Positions 35,388 to 45,656 of a stretch of 64,000 nucleotides of DNA are shown piece after piece. The stretch covers positions 13,792,188 through 13,856,187 of the forward strand of contig CM043788.1 of NCBI GenBank assembly GCA_023974075.1, read 5' to 3'. A model generated the notes under the pieces. It did not search any database. It was not told the origin of the DNA and saw nothing but the letters and a program-made list of their open reading frames with translations. Each line of letters starts with the position of its first letter. The stretch's first letter is position 1. The stretch comes from Chaenocephalus aceratus (Eukaryota; Chordata; Actinopteri; Perciformes; Channichthyidae). A program made the position numbers and the translations under genes.

Positions 35388-38076
35388 GTAAGTCACGGGG
35401 AGAAGAGAGCGAGAGCGGGAGGGAGGGAGATGGAGAGACAAAGGGAAACAGGAGGAGAGAGGGAGCCAAAGTTAGTGGTCAGCAACACCGCGGGCATCAT
35501 AAATCAGATTTCCCACAATCCCCTGTGGAGGGGCCCTCCGCTCGGCCTTGTGTGGACACGCTCAGCGGGGCGCGGAGCATCGATTGGCGTCGCCAGGCCG
35601 ATGCTGACTGTGCCGGGTTCGGAGGGCGAGAGGGGCATAGGGGTGAGGCGGGGGGGTTGAGGGTGTGTGTGTGTATTGGTTGAGGTGTGTGAGGTGGAGA
35701 GGAGGGGGGGGACTCATGAAGAAATCTGCCTCAGCATCAAACTAAAACAGCAAACCAAACCCAGGAAATGTAGGTGTTTGTGTGTTTGTGCAGGAGAATG
35801 TGCAGACTCGGGGGTAATTTCCTCCCCCATCAGCACACCCTCACTCACTTCAACACTTGCCCTCTTCTTCTTCTTATTCTTCCCCTCTCATCACAATCTT
35901 CTGCCCACTCACTCAGGGGCAGAAAGGGGGGAACGGGACCTTCTTGCTGCTTCAGGGTTTGTGTTGAGAGGCCGAGATGAAGCTCACACAGCCGGAGGGC
36001 AGCTGTCCACTCAAACACTGAACCCTGGAGACAAAACACAAACCAACATGTCAACTTTATCTCTTAGTTTGTTTGAATAGACCTCATGTCTTACTTAACT
36101 CGAGGTAGAGGGATTGTGATAGTGGAGTTATGTTGTTATAATGCCACCTTTTGGTTTGTTTATCCATAGAGATGGGGAAAATCTTGACTAGAAAAGTAGC
36201 TCCAATTCAAAAGTTGTTGCATTATTACATGTTACCAGGAAACTGCCTATGTTATAAAAGCACACTAATATTCCAGTATTGTTTCATATCAGACCAGGTC
36301 ATGTATACAGCATGCAGTTTGTATTTTCCGAATAAAGCCTCATCCTGCATTTTTTTCCAATTAAGAGGGTGTGCGCATATATTACTTATTTGTTAGGAGC
36401 ATTCTTTAGATATGTATACAACACATTTGGAATAAACGTCTAAATTGGGTTTTCCCCTCACTTTGCGTCAGCTCTGTGCCTTGCATTCAAACAAACTCTG
36501 CCACGAGACACATGACAGAAAAGAGAAGCCCTCAGTTCAGGTCGGAAGGAGAAACACAATTAGTTTTAATTGTGATAAAAGACCTGGAAATCAGTTTTTT
36601 GTACAAATGTCCCAACGCAAAACCTTTCAAGGTGGATTATCTTGGTAGGGAGAGGAGCAGGCTGGAATAAAAGGCAGTAAAAAGGTGGAAGCAGGTTTAT
36701 TAAATAAATCTGGTACAATAAACTTGGAACTAATGGGATCAGGTAAGGCGAAACATTACAAAAGAACGAAACAAAAACATGAACAAACCGGAAGACTTGG
36801 GGAACACGGAAAGCAGAAACAGGAGGGCACACGAGGAAACTCAGCAATGAGGCGAACCACACCAGGGAGACATTGACGATTTACAGGGAATAAAATAGAG
36901 ATGGGTGAGTCCTAATTCATCCAGATCATTAACCCGGATCCTAGTAATGATCTGGGAGTGACGAGTCTCCCCTCTCCATTAACCCGAGTCCTTTGAGTCC
37001 TAAACCTGGTGACGTACAAATTAAAACTATAAATTGCTCCACTCGCTACTCTCCTTATAACATGTCAAATCACATTACAACGTACCCCAGTCCATCTGCC
37101 TAGCCTTTAGCGACACTGAAAAAAAAGTGGAGTGACATTTACTTAAAACCTAGGTAACAATTTTCCACGCAGAAATTCTAAGTAAATGTAACAACCTATA
37201 TTTCAAGTAACTTCTACTTACAGTTAGGAAGTGTTTGTTACTAAAGGGAATCAAGTAAACTTTACTGTCAAATTTCAGTATTTGTAAGTACATTCTACTT
37301 TCTATTGTATAGTAGATTTGACTTAAGATTACATTTGCATCTTATTAGAAAATCTCCAGTAAATAATATTTGGCTTTTCAGGTTTTTTTTACTTGCTATT
37401 CTTACCTTTTATTTAATACATATGTAGATACTATTTTAATATAATTTATTCTACATGTAACATCAAATACAAATGCAAACACATTTATTTTTGTTCTGTT
37501 GTCTGATAGATGCCATGATTAAGCTACAGTTTACAATGATTTGAACAAATACTGTACATACATCAGTTAAACTTAACAAAGCAGGCACAGAAACACATAT
37601 ACTGTCACTCAGGTCGAAGAAGAATCCGGCCCTTTACTTAAGTAAAAATATTCATACCACACTGTAAGAATACTCTATTACAAGTGAAAATCTGGTAATG
37701 AAAATGTTACATTAGCTAAATGCTGTTTGAGTATTACACGTTAAAGTACCCTATAGTAAAGAATCCAAAATTAAACAAAAAAACAACTTAAAAGCTCAAA
37801 ATTAATTACAAAAATACAAACAAAATTTAAACATGTTTGTAAATAAAATAAAACCGAAGCGTATACTTTATAAACTCCATAAAAGATCTAGTGAAGCACA
37901 AAGTACAATATTTTCCTTTGATTTGTAGTGGAGTATAAACAGTGGCAGAGGTGGGGGTGGCCCGTCACTAGTTCCGTGCGGAACCATTCCTGAAATATAC
38001 CAGAGCACTGCCGGAACACTTTCGCTGCGTCACATCTGACCTGCGCAGTGTGCGCACCTTACTGCTCCACGACCAT

Positions 38077-38370
38077 AGAGGCTTCTCAATACTCAAATGT
38101 CCCCTCCTTGACTCCCCTCCTCGACTCCCCTCCTCGATACTTAGACCCGCCCACAGGAGATGCGAGCGGAGGACCGAGGAGGAACCATCAGTGTATCCTC
38201 GGTTATAGCTCCTCCAGAGAGCCTCCTCGACGCTCGATCCTCGGTCCTCGGTGTGCATTTAGAGAAATGAGACGTCCTTCAAAATGGCGCGCTGAAATTA
38301 ATTTCCGAGTACCGGAGGACCGAGGAGTCGAGGAGTCGAGGAGGGGAAATTTGAGTATTGAGAAGCCTCT
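38077..38370 (+). mobile_element. MITE with AGAGGCTTCTCA termini, possible CAT TSD
   Basis: The left end AGAGGCTTCTCAATACTCAA and right end TTGAGTATTGAGAAGCCTCT are inverted repeats. Both sub-terminal regions carry tandem CTCCTCGACTCC (left) or GGAGTCGAGGAG (right) units, extending the inverted repeat beyond 35 bp. CAT lies outside both ends (38074-38076 and 38371-38373). 294 bp, non-coding. A 3-bp TSD would suit a Harbinger-type origin, but this is inference. Confidence 0.82.
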
Positions 38371-38560
38371 CATGAGTGCCGTTCTCGAGGAGCACATGCC
38401 ATTTTCGGCTGGCAAGTTAAGTTAGGTAAGCTATAATATTAATATAAGAGGCGAGATTGCTTTGCGACTGCTTTTGTAACATTGATTATCCCACCCTTAA
38501 CTGTATAAATTAAGCATATGAGCTAACGTTTTTATGCATTGTACAAATTCTTAGGTGACA

Positions 38561-38895
38561 TTATTTGCCATTAGTAAATTGTTCAGTAAGTAGCTTACTC
38601 ATGTAGCATGTAGCATGAGATGGCACAAAAACGTGTCATATCAATTTAAGACATATTAGCTTTTGAATATTTTTGTTATCAAGGAAGTGACTAGCATCCT
38701 AGTAGGGGCTTGTTTTTAAAGTTAGATAATGTAATAAACAAATTATAAGCTCTGCTAAAGGATAGTTATTTACCATTAGTACATTCAGTAAGTAGCTTAC
38801 TCATGTAGCCTGTAGCATGTATCATGAGATGGCACAAAAACGTGTCTTATCAACTAAACTCAAATTAGCTTTTGAATATTGTTTTGATCTCTGTT
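38561..38895 (+). repeat. Degenerate tandem pair in the putative intron
   Basis: Units near 38561-38690 and 38765-38895 share TTACTCATGTAGC, ATGAGATGGCACAAAAACGT and TATTAGCTTTTGAATATT-like blocks. About 205 bp separates unit starts. Confidence 0.8.
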
Positions 38896-38998
38896 AACGG
38901 ATAGTTATTTGCTGTGAATTTAACCTATTGCTATAACTCGTTTATAATAGCTAAATAAATCATAATTAATCAAAATAAGATTTACTTTTTTAGACATG

Positions 38999-39151
38999 GC
39001 TTGATAAATTGAGCAGGCAACTGCATAAAGAATCCAGCTGAGGCACAGGAGAATGAAAGACAGGGTAAGATAGAGAAAGGACAGACAGACAGAGAGAGCG
39101 AGGGAGGGAGAGGAGTCTCCAGTGAGACCTGGCCCAAGTGGACATCCAGGT
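38999..39151 (+). other. Exon-like segment resembling the exon at 39383
   Basis: It follows TTTTTTAG and ends CCAAGTGGACATCCAG|GTATAC. The next exon ends CCAAGTGGACCTCCAG|GTAAAC, and both contain an AGAGAGCGAG block, so it looks like a diverged duplicate of that exon and its donor. I found no clean open frame that joins it to the following exon. Confidence 0.35.
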
Positions 39152-39382
39152 ATACAGATTCTCCCTCATACACCTGGCCACTAGTGTGTTCTATATTCAC
39201 ATCATGTTGAAAATGCATTTTAAAAGCTTTAAGTAAATAGTTTCACCACCTTAAAGTCTGACGCAGATTCTTTTTTAGTTGTTTTTGCAAAGACCCCAAC
39301 TCAAATACTGTAGAATTGTTATTATATAACCTGTTGGAAAATAATTTAATCATCTTAAAATCTGATGCTTTTTATTTTTTAG

Positions 39383-40123
39383 ATGTTTCCAAAAGACCTG
39401 TACAAGCACAGCGTACAGATTCAGAGAGCGAGAGAGATGAGCCCCCACGTACCAGTGGCCCAAGTGGACCTCCAGGTAAACAGACTCTTTCACAAATACT
39501 GAATATTTGAATTGTACTTTAGTTTTGCCCAATCTGATACAGTGGCAATGTTTTAATGCAGCCTGATAATTCATGGATAGGTCTGATAAACACCACTCAT
39601 ATAAACACCTCTATCGGAGTAAAGTAAGGTGACAATAGATTTAAGGGCCTGGATCATACATTATATGTAGAATGGGGAAATGGTTAAACAGATTGGCCAG
39701 ACCTTGATTGTTATTAATCTCTGCTGTAATTGAATAATTGAAAATGCTTTTTTTTTTAAAACAGACATTTCAAAATCAAGAGCCGATCAACCAGTCCAGC
39801 CACACCCGAAACTCTTTCCCAGGACATTCCAGGGTGACAGACGAAGAAACTTTCAAGCCTCGTGGTACAGTGTTCACTCATGGCTAGAGTGTTATCAGAT
39901 TCAGGACTCTGCAAACGGTTTTGCATGCAGGCATTTTGGCCTCCCAAACACAGATTCAGTGTTTACTTCAGCCTTGGGATTTAAGAACTGGAAAAAGGCA
40001 ACATTCAGAGATGGAGGGTTCACTAAACATGTAAAGAGAGAGGCTCACACAAATGCAATGGTGGCTTGGAAAGACTATGAGAGGAGAAAAAGTGAATGCA
40101 TCTTTAATGAGTACCCTGACTAA
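39383..40123 (+). pseudogene. hAT transposase (TTF-type zinc-finger) exons, open in this copy
   Basis: Two exons are readable. Exon A, 39383-39475, lies between TTTTTTAG and GTAAAC and encodes DVSKRPVQAQRTDSESERDE followed by PPRTSGPSGPPG. Exon B, 39765-40120, follows TTAAAACAG, continues in phase for 119 codons, and stops at 40121. Exon B has the pattern of the TTF-type zinc finger found at the N terminus of ZMYM1-like hAT transposases: FQASWYSVHSWLECYQIQDS, then a C..H segment (ACRHFGLPN), FTSALGFKNWKKATF, and H..K..H (TKHVKREAHTNAMVAW). The family normally continues for several hundred residues. Here the continuation lies beyond a hAT insertion at 41223-41474 with frameshifts. The first exon was not found upstream. 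A transposon gene relic is the best reading. Confidence 0.78.
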
Positions 40124-40163
40124 AAAACATAGTAAGCAGATACAAGAAAATCGTACTTATATA

Positions 40164-41214
40164 CAGTAGCGTGGCATGGGAAAACAATTAGGGAAAGCCA
40201 ATAATACGTCCTTTCTTTTGGGTCGGGGGTGTGGTGGTCAATGTAATAACGTAACCATCATTTTACACACATTTGTATCATACAGATGCAGGATTTACAC
40301 ACGCCTGTTATCTAACCGACAGGTCCGCACGCACTCTCCAGCCGAAACTCTAATAAGCATTCATTCACAAACTATATCAGGAGACCTTTAACATTTAACG
40401 TCCGATTTGCTCCTTTTTTCCTCGCTGTACACAGCTCCAGTTTGGGCATCGGCCTGTCATCAGATTGTATTTGTTGTTGCTGCTGTAGCGGAAGTTTAGT
40501 ACAATTATTTTTGATTAAATACTCCAAATCTCCACCCTCCATAATTGCACTTGCTTCAGTTGCTTGCTACTTGCTAACGGCGATGAGAGTGATGCAGTGA
40601 CGCTATCTATCTTCTATCGATTAGATTTATGATTAGAAAATTATAAAAGTAGGGTAGACATGTGGATATTATCCGACTGAACAAAACGTTTTCCACTGAC
40701 CTTATTTCAAGCTATTTTTCAAAATCCTATGGAGAAATCCCATTGCTTTTTTGTCGAGGGAAACCGAGCGCAGCATACTTCCGGGTTTTAGGACGCGTCA
40801 CTGCAACACTAAATTGATGCGATTGGATTGGATTGAGAGGCAAGGGAAGCCAGCCGCCTCTGGCTTCCCTTGGCATGGCCTTGACTAATCACAGGTTGGC
40901 AGGGGCATGACGTGAGCCTTGTCTGATTGGTCAATCTCTCCATTTTCTTTCACCAAGGGAAGCCAATTTCGGCTGGCCTCCTCTCGCAACAGAGAGTGCA
41001 ATCTACTGTTTTACCATAACACCTAGAGGGGCGCTGTTTCACTCTTTGTAAAATACTCAATGAGAATGGGGGAGAGACGGGCCGGCAGCAACACACAACA
41101 AAGAATTTCCGAAACTAAACAAAGTGTTTTTATTTATTTCTTAAAATTATAACTACAATCCGAAAAAACAGGGGAAGCCTGGCTTCCCTTGGCCTCCAGG
41201 AGAAAACACCACTG
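40164..41214 (+). mobile_element. Non-autonomous hAT element, TSD CTTATATA
   Basis: The left terminus CAGTAGCGTGGCATGGG and right terminus AACACCACTG are imperfect inverted repeats. CTTATATA lies at 40156-40163 and 41215-41222, the 8-bp TSD expected of hAT elements. 1051 bp. Internally there are hairpins such as AAGGGAAGCCAG ... CTGGCTTCCCTT (about 40852-40870). No transposase. It interrupts the older transposase gene just after exon B. Confidence 0.92.
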
Positions 41215-41222
41215 CTTATATA

Positions 41223-41474
41223 AAAAGTGTAGCGGAAGTTTTACTGTTAACAGCAACCCAAAACATTTCACAAAGGGGTCATAGGGAGACGAGATGCAGA
41301 CAACAGGGGAAACTTCTTGGCTATATTAGATATGATTGCAAACCATTTATCAAAAATAAACTTACAGGGCCTCGCAATGCAAAATACACTAGCCACCAAA
41401 TTCAGAATGAGATTTTGGATACATTAGCTGAAATGGTACGCTACTCCATCATTAACGAGGTCAAGGGAAGTGAG
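41223..41474 (+). pseudogene. hAT transposase continuation, frameshifted
   Basis: Three frames in order give segments typical of ZMYM1-like hAT proteins: KSVAEVLLLTATQNISQRGH, then DADNRGNFLAILDMIANH, then KLTGPRNAKYTSHQIQNEIL and DTLAEMVRYSIINEVKGSE. The order matches the family, so this is the next part of the gene at 39383-40123, separated by the hAT insertion. It has at least two frameshifts and is cut at 41475 by another element, so the catalytic domain is absent. Confidence 0.78.
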
Positions 41475-41944
41475 CAGAGGCGGCGCTAGGGGGTGGCTAC
41501 TTGGGCTCAAGCCCCGGATGTTTTCTGAAAAGCCCCGGATGTTTCACTTACATTTTTTTTTTTTTTTTTTTGAAAATGTCTCTGGAGTAATGTGCAGTAC
41601 CGGAGTCCACCAGAGAGGCAGCCGCTGCGGGACATTAGCCTGCGTACTGCGTAGCCTTCCCTGCCCTGAGGAAGAAGTGATCCTTCCTAGTGCCTGACGA
41701 GTTTTAAGCTAATAGCCTATAAAGTTATGGATATTAGAAAGTTATTTTCATCGAAGCAGGCGCCACAAGCTGCAGCAGCAGCAGTATCAGCAGCTGACAA
41801 CAATGTCATCACCAGCAGTGAAGAAATGGATGATGTTTCAGGTTTGTGAATCTAATGGTGATATCTGCACTCTGGCTGACTGAGTAAGAAGTGAAAAAGA
41901 GTGATGTACTGTAACGTTAATCTTATAGCTAGTAAACATGGAGT
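41475..41944 (+). mobile_element. 5' end of a second hAT with CAGAGGCGGCGCTAGG terminus
   Basis: It begins CAGAGGCGGCGCTAGGGGGT directly after GAAGTGAG, inside the older transposase. A 5' leader with a 21-base T run is followed by the exon at 41727. No matching right terminus or second GAAGTGAG was found, so it appears truncated. Confidence 0.65.
41727..41841 (+). pseudogene. First exon of a hAT transposase (MDIRKLFS start)
   Basis: ATG at 41727 gives MDIRKLFSSKQAPQAAAAAV followed by SAADNNVITSSEEMDDVS, ending at a GTTTGT donor in phase 1. MDIR(K)-F/L-F starts are typical of TTF-finger hAT proteins. The phase would fit exon A of the related gene at 39383, which also starts in phase 1 with DVS. 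No downstream exons of this element remain. The left-hand copy (30056 onward) is frameshifted. Confidence 0.65.
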
Positions 41945-42223
41945 AACCAAGGCAAGGCAAGTTTATTTATATAGCACCTTTCAACACAAGGCAATTCAAG
42001 GTGCTTTACAAAAATGAAAGACATTCAGACATAGGCATTTAAAAACAGTAAAAGATAATAAAAGAAACATTAAAAGAAAAAATACATGAATAAAAAGTTA
42101 CAGTGCAGTTTAAGATATGAATAGTTCACACAGAAGTTCCACTTTACTGATGAACACAACAGCTCAGTTTAAATTAAAAGCAGCGACAAAAAGATAAACC
42201 ACACTAAGTCAATACCCTTATAT
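41945..42223 (+). repeat. Dispersed teleost repeat
   Basis: GGCAAGGCAAGTTTATTTAT followed by TAGCACCTTTCAACACAAGG and CAATTCAAGGTGCTTTACAA. From general knowledge this block is highly repeated in fish genomes. The remainder is A-rich. Superfamily not assigned. Confidence 0.65.
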
Positions 42224-42231
42224 GTTAGTAT

Positions 42232-42501
42232 TAGGGCTGTCAGTCGATTAAAATATTTAATCGCGATTAATCGCATGATTGTCCATAGTTAATCGCGATT
42301 AATCACAAATTAATCGCACATTTTTGATCTGTTCTAAATGTACCTTAGAGGAATATTTTTCAAGTTTTTAATACTCTTATCAACATATGAGTGGACAAAT
42401 ATGCTTTATGCTAATGTTTATTATCATTTGAACAATGACAAATATTCTCATGAATATTAAACATTAACAACCTGGAACCTCTCTCATACAATACAAATGG
42501 G

Positions 42502-42558
<57 letters not shown>

Positions 42559-43068
42559 GGATCGAGTTGGAGCTATGTGCAACTCAAGGCATATGCTCGA
42601 ACAGGAGCTGCCTGGACGCTGCAATCATGTTGCTGCAATCATGAGTGTGCTGACTTCTCCTACAATGTCCCGCTGTCTGCTTCCTGCATCAAGTCAAGTG
42701 CTCGGCGCAGTTGTGGCGAAATGTCGCTCCTCTGTTTTCATTTAAACAGCTCCTTATATCCGTTAGCGCAGCTAGCTAGCACCAGATGCTAACAACAACA
42801 ATGCACGTAAGGTCTCTCTCTCGCTCGCTCGGGCCACACATACACACACCCTCCCGGTCCTCCCGATGGCCAGTCGGTGCCTGCCGGTGAGCGTGGAAGT
42901 GTGGTCTGCCACAAGCGGGCGGCAGGAGCGGGGCTGTCAGCAGATGGTATTTTAAACTCGATGCGCTCTGAAACTACGGGGCGGCCGAGGAAAAAAAAAT
43001 ACACATGCGTTAATCGCGTTAAAATAATTAGTGGCGTTAAAAAATGTTTTTGCTACTTGACAGCCCTA
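42232..43068 (+). mobile_element. Complete non-autonomous hAT element, TAGGGCTGTCA termini
   Basis: The left terminus TAGGGCTGTCA and right terminus TTGACAGCCCTA are inverted. The 8-bp TSD GTTAGTAT lies at 42224-42231 and 43069-43076. 837 bp with an internal (GT)27 microsatellite at 42504-42557 and the sub-terminal TTAATCGCGATTAATCGCA block. Non-coding. A truncated copy on the other strand is at 16116-16405. The left contig ends inside this element. Confidence 0.93.
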
Positions 43069-43076
43069 GTTAGTAT

Positions 43077-43880
43077 GTATACAGAACATGACTAAAAATT
43101 ATTCTAAGATGTAACGTTAACCCTTCATACCTCAGTCTACTTTTAAGACACTAAAATAACGTATTCCAATTTTTATTTTGTGCACGATTCAGAAACGTGA
43201 CTCTTTACATCACAAACAAAGATGGTGGATGAGAATAGATCTATAAAACGATAAGCAATGCACAGTGGATCGGAAGAGGACGGTGTGTCGGCGTTGTTCG
43301 ATAGCGGTGCGGTATGCTAATGAGAACACACGCCAAACATGCTAAATCACATCAGAAGGCATCACCCAGATTTGCCACTCACCGGAGCCCGGCAAAAGAC
43401 AACAGCAGTTCAACAGCTGATCCCCGCTGTTTTTAATAAACCAATAGACATGAGAGCCGAGAGACCAAAATAAATAACGGAAGCTTTTGGCATATCTTTT
43501 TCAACGACTTTGCGCTCTTGAAACACTTTCTTATTATTTATGATGTAATATTTTCAAGACATTCTTTTTAGTTTTACAGCTTGATGAAACCTTTTTGTTT
43601 GACATCAGCCATTATAGATACTATGGCCATCTGAGTGTGTGTGGTACTGTTTGTGGTTTGTTTGTAACTGTTTAATACAGTTAATTATTCAAAATGTCAG
43701 AGTTCCTTATTTTTAAACTGAAACTTGCACTACTGTTCAAAAGTAAATAACAACAAACCTGGAATTATGCATTTGGGACTTTTTTTTGCTTTTTCTTGTT
43801 GTACCGAACCGTACCGAACCGTGACCCCCAAACCGAGGTACGACCCGAACCGTGACTTCTGTGAACCGTTACACCCCTAG
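43077..43880. mobile_element. Right end of a hAT-like element (TTACACCCCTAG terminus)
   Basis: Near the end, ACCGAACCGT units and GTGAACCGTTACACCCCTAG form the terminus of a family I know from fish genomes (complement CTAGGGGTGTAACGGTTCAC). The left end was not found; the left boundary given is arbitrary. Confidence 0.55.
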
Positions 43881-44172
43881 TCCCCGGTGTTCCAGGGAAC
43901 TCACCAAGTGTCAGAAAACAAAACCCTCTCTTTTCCTCCATACCCAAATCTCTAAAAACGGGGCTGCAACGTATCTGATACAGACTGATCTTGAATTATT
44001 TTCTTTTTTTTTAAAAAATTGGGTAAAAAAAACAAAAAAAATTCCAAAAGATTTTTTTCAATAACTTTTGGAAATAAATAAATACATGTTCAAATAACTA
44101 TAGAAACCAAGTCTAATTTGTCAAATGTATTGAACTGGTGATCACAGTTTGACAGCTATAGGCATACAGCTT

Positions 44173-44355
44173 TCATGTGCAGAGGCGATTCACAATCAGG
44201 CCAGCTGTAGAGAAGACCCTCTCAGCTGGAACGGAGGTTGCGGGTATAGCAAGGTATAGTATGTATATAAGTTTAATTTGGCATAGTTTGCACTCTACAC
44301 CGCACTCACTAACCTGGTCGAAATATTTCCACACATTACTCCTTTTTGACGCCAT
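44173..44355 (-). pseudogene. ZBED-type hAT transposase remnant: N terminus fused to C terminus
   Basis: The 60-codon minus frame starts MASKRSNVWKYFDQVSECGV and then ECKLCQIKL, the first half of a BED zinc finger. It passes directly into LAIPATSVPAERVFSTAGLI, the hAT C-terminal dimerisation motif. A full ZBED-like transposase has roughly 500-600 residues between these parts, so the middle was removed in frame. Residues after the join end VNRLCT. The result is an internal-deletion derivative, not an active enzyme. The terminus at 45149 (complement TAGGGATGTGAATGATTAAT) may be its 5' end. Confidence 0.8.
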
Positions 44356-44911
44356 GTCTGTTGTGTAGGACTCTTCTTAGAGTGTAAATAATTCCCGGAC
44401 TATGACTGGTAAAATATGTTGAATACCGGCAAAACTATAACGTAGTCCTACCCGTGAACAGCACAGCACCACCTGCAAAAAAGTCTGGCATGGAGTTCAT
44501 GGAGAGCTGTTTCAAGAATTGCACTTTTAATGGCAGCATGAACATCCACCTTCATTCTGAACCCAAAATGTTTCAGCACCATGGACAGCCTGATTTGATT
44601 TGTTCCCTAATCCCACACAGTGATTACTCAGATATTTACATAGCCTAATTCAAGAATTGTTTTCAATACATTGTTTTCCATAAATTAGTTAATAATATAT
44701 TATTTACTATAATTATATCAATAACTGTAAGCGGGGTAGCAGGAGTGTTCGATTGATCGGCTATCGTTACCATGGGAACTACTTTCTAGGAACTACTTTC
44801 TGACGGAGATTAACTCAAGCAGAAAGCGTAGGTTTGGGAGCAAATTAGCCCACATTATGAAATTATTTTTACGATATTGTTGATTACAATGATAGTTTGT
44901 GTAATAGAATC

Positions 44912-45088
44912 GCAATCATACACTTGAGGCCGTTCTTGAACGTCATTATTGGTACGACAGTACTGCGGCAGGACCGAGGCGCTTTCGCAGAGTACAGGCG
45001 TACTCCAGTACAGGCTTGCGCCTCGGTCCTGCCGCAGTACTGTCGTACCAATAATGACGTTCAAGAACGGCCTCTCGTGTATGATTGC
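44912..45088. repeat. 177-bp hairpin with perfect 57-bp inner arms
   Basis: 44926-44982 and 45018-45074 are exact reverse complements, beginning GAGGCCGTTCTTGAACGTCA. Twelve more bases pair on each side (44912-44923 and 45077-45088) after a two-base mismatch. The 35-base loop itself contains TACAGGCGTACTCCAGTACA. Confidence 0.95.
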
Positions 45089-45656
45089 TTAATTCGATAC
45101 CTGAATAATTTTGAATATTCGAATATTCGATTAATCATTCACATCCCTAGCCCGAGCTAAATACTAGCGGCCCTGGGCCTATCGGGCAGTCCTTAATGTC
45201 GAGCCCTGTCGCTGGTTTATTTATGTCTGTTGAGGCCGTTGTTGTGAGTGTGGACGGTCGGAGCATATACTGCGTTAGCTTTGCCGATCTCCATTTAGAA
45301 AACAAGCATTTAAAAAGGTTTTTCGCCTGCCGTCTGTCTGCAGACTTGTCAAAGCATTCATTCATGGTTTTTACTAACCGGTATCAGTATTTTGTTACTT
45401 CGGCATCATTTTGAAACGTGTATTACAATTAAATCACGGTCAAATATGTTCATTTTGTTGTAGTTGTCGCCCCCTTGCCAGCGATTCTCTCTCTCTCGTT
45501 TAGCATACTCAGCCCGACTCAGCCTGGTTGTTGGCCCGCTAAGAACCTCGATTTTATGGGGCCAGAAAAACTGTGAAATAGTACCCGCTAGCCGGTACTA
45601 CGCCTAGTGGAAACGCAACCAAAAACGGGCCCCCCCTCTCAATTATCAGTTATAAC
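45089..45656. repeat. hAT terminus and another dispersed-repeat fragment
   Basis: Up to 45149, ATTCGAATATTCGATTAATC and CATTCACATCCCTA look like a hAT end. From 45150 to about 45620, TTCATTCATGGTTTTTACTA, CCGGTATCAGTATTTTG and CCTAGTGGAAACGCAACC resemble teleost repeat sequence. No gene. Confidence 0.45.

Larger units (their letters stand above)
30741..42300 (+). repeat. Right copy of the 11.6-kb direct duplication
   Basis: Matches 18991-30640 throughout. It starts inside the polypurine tract and continues past its match without interruption into unique sequence. Only this copy carries the open transposase exons and the complete hAT that spans the left contig's end. Confidence 0.97.

Noticed and set aside
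18991..42300. Reading the duplication as a biological tandem segmental duplication
   Set aside because: Both edges coincide with a 100-N gap and the copies share every nested insertion. A contig-end overlap explains this more simply, though raw reads are needed to be sure.
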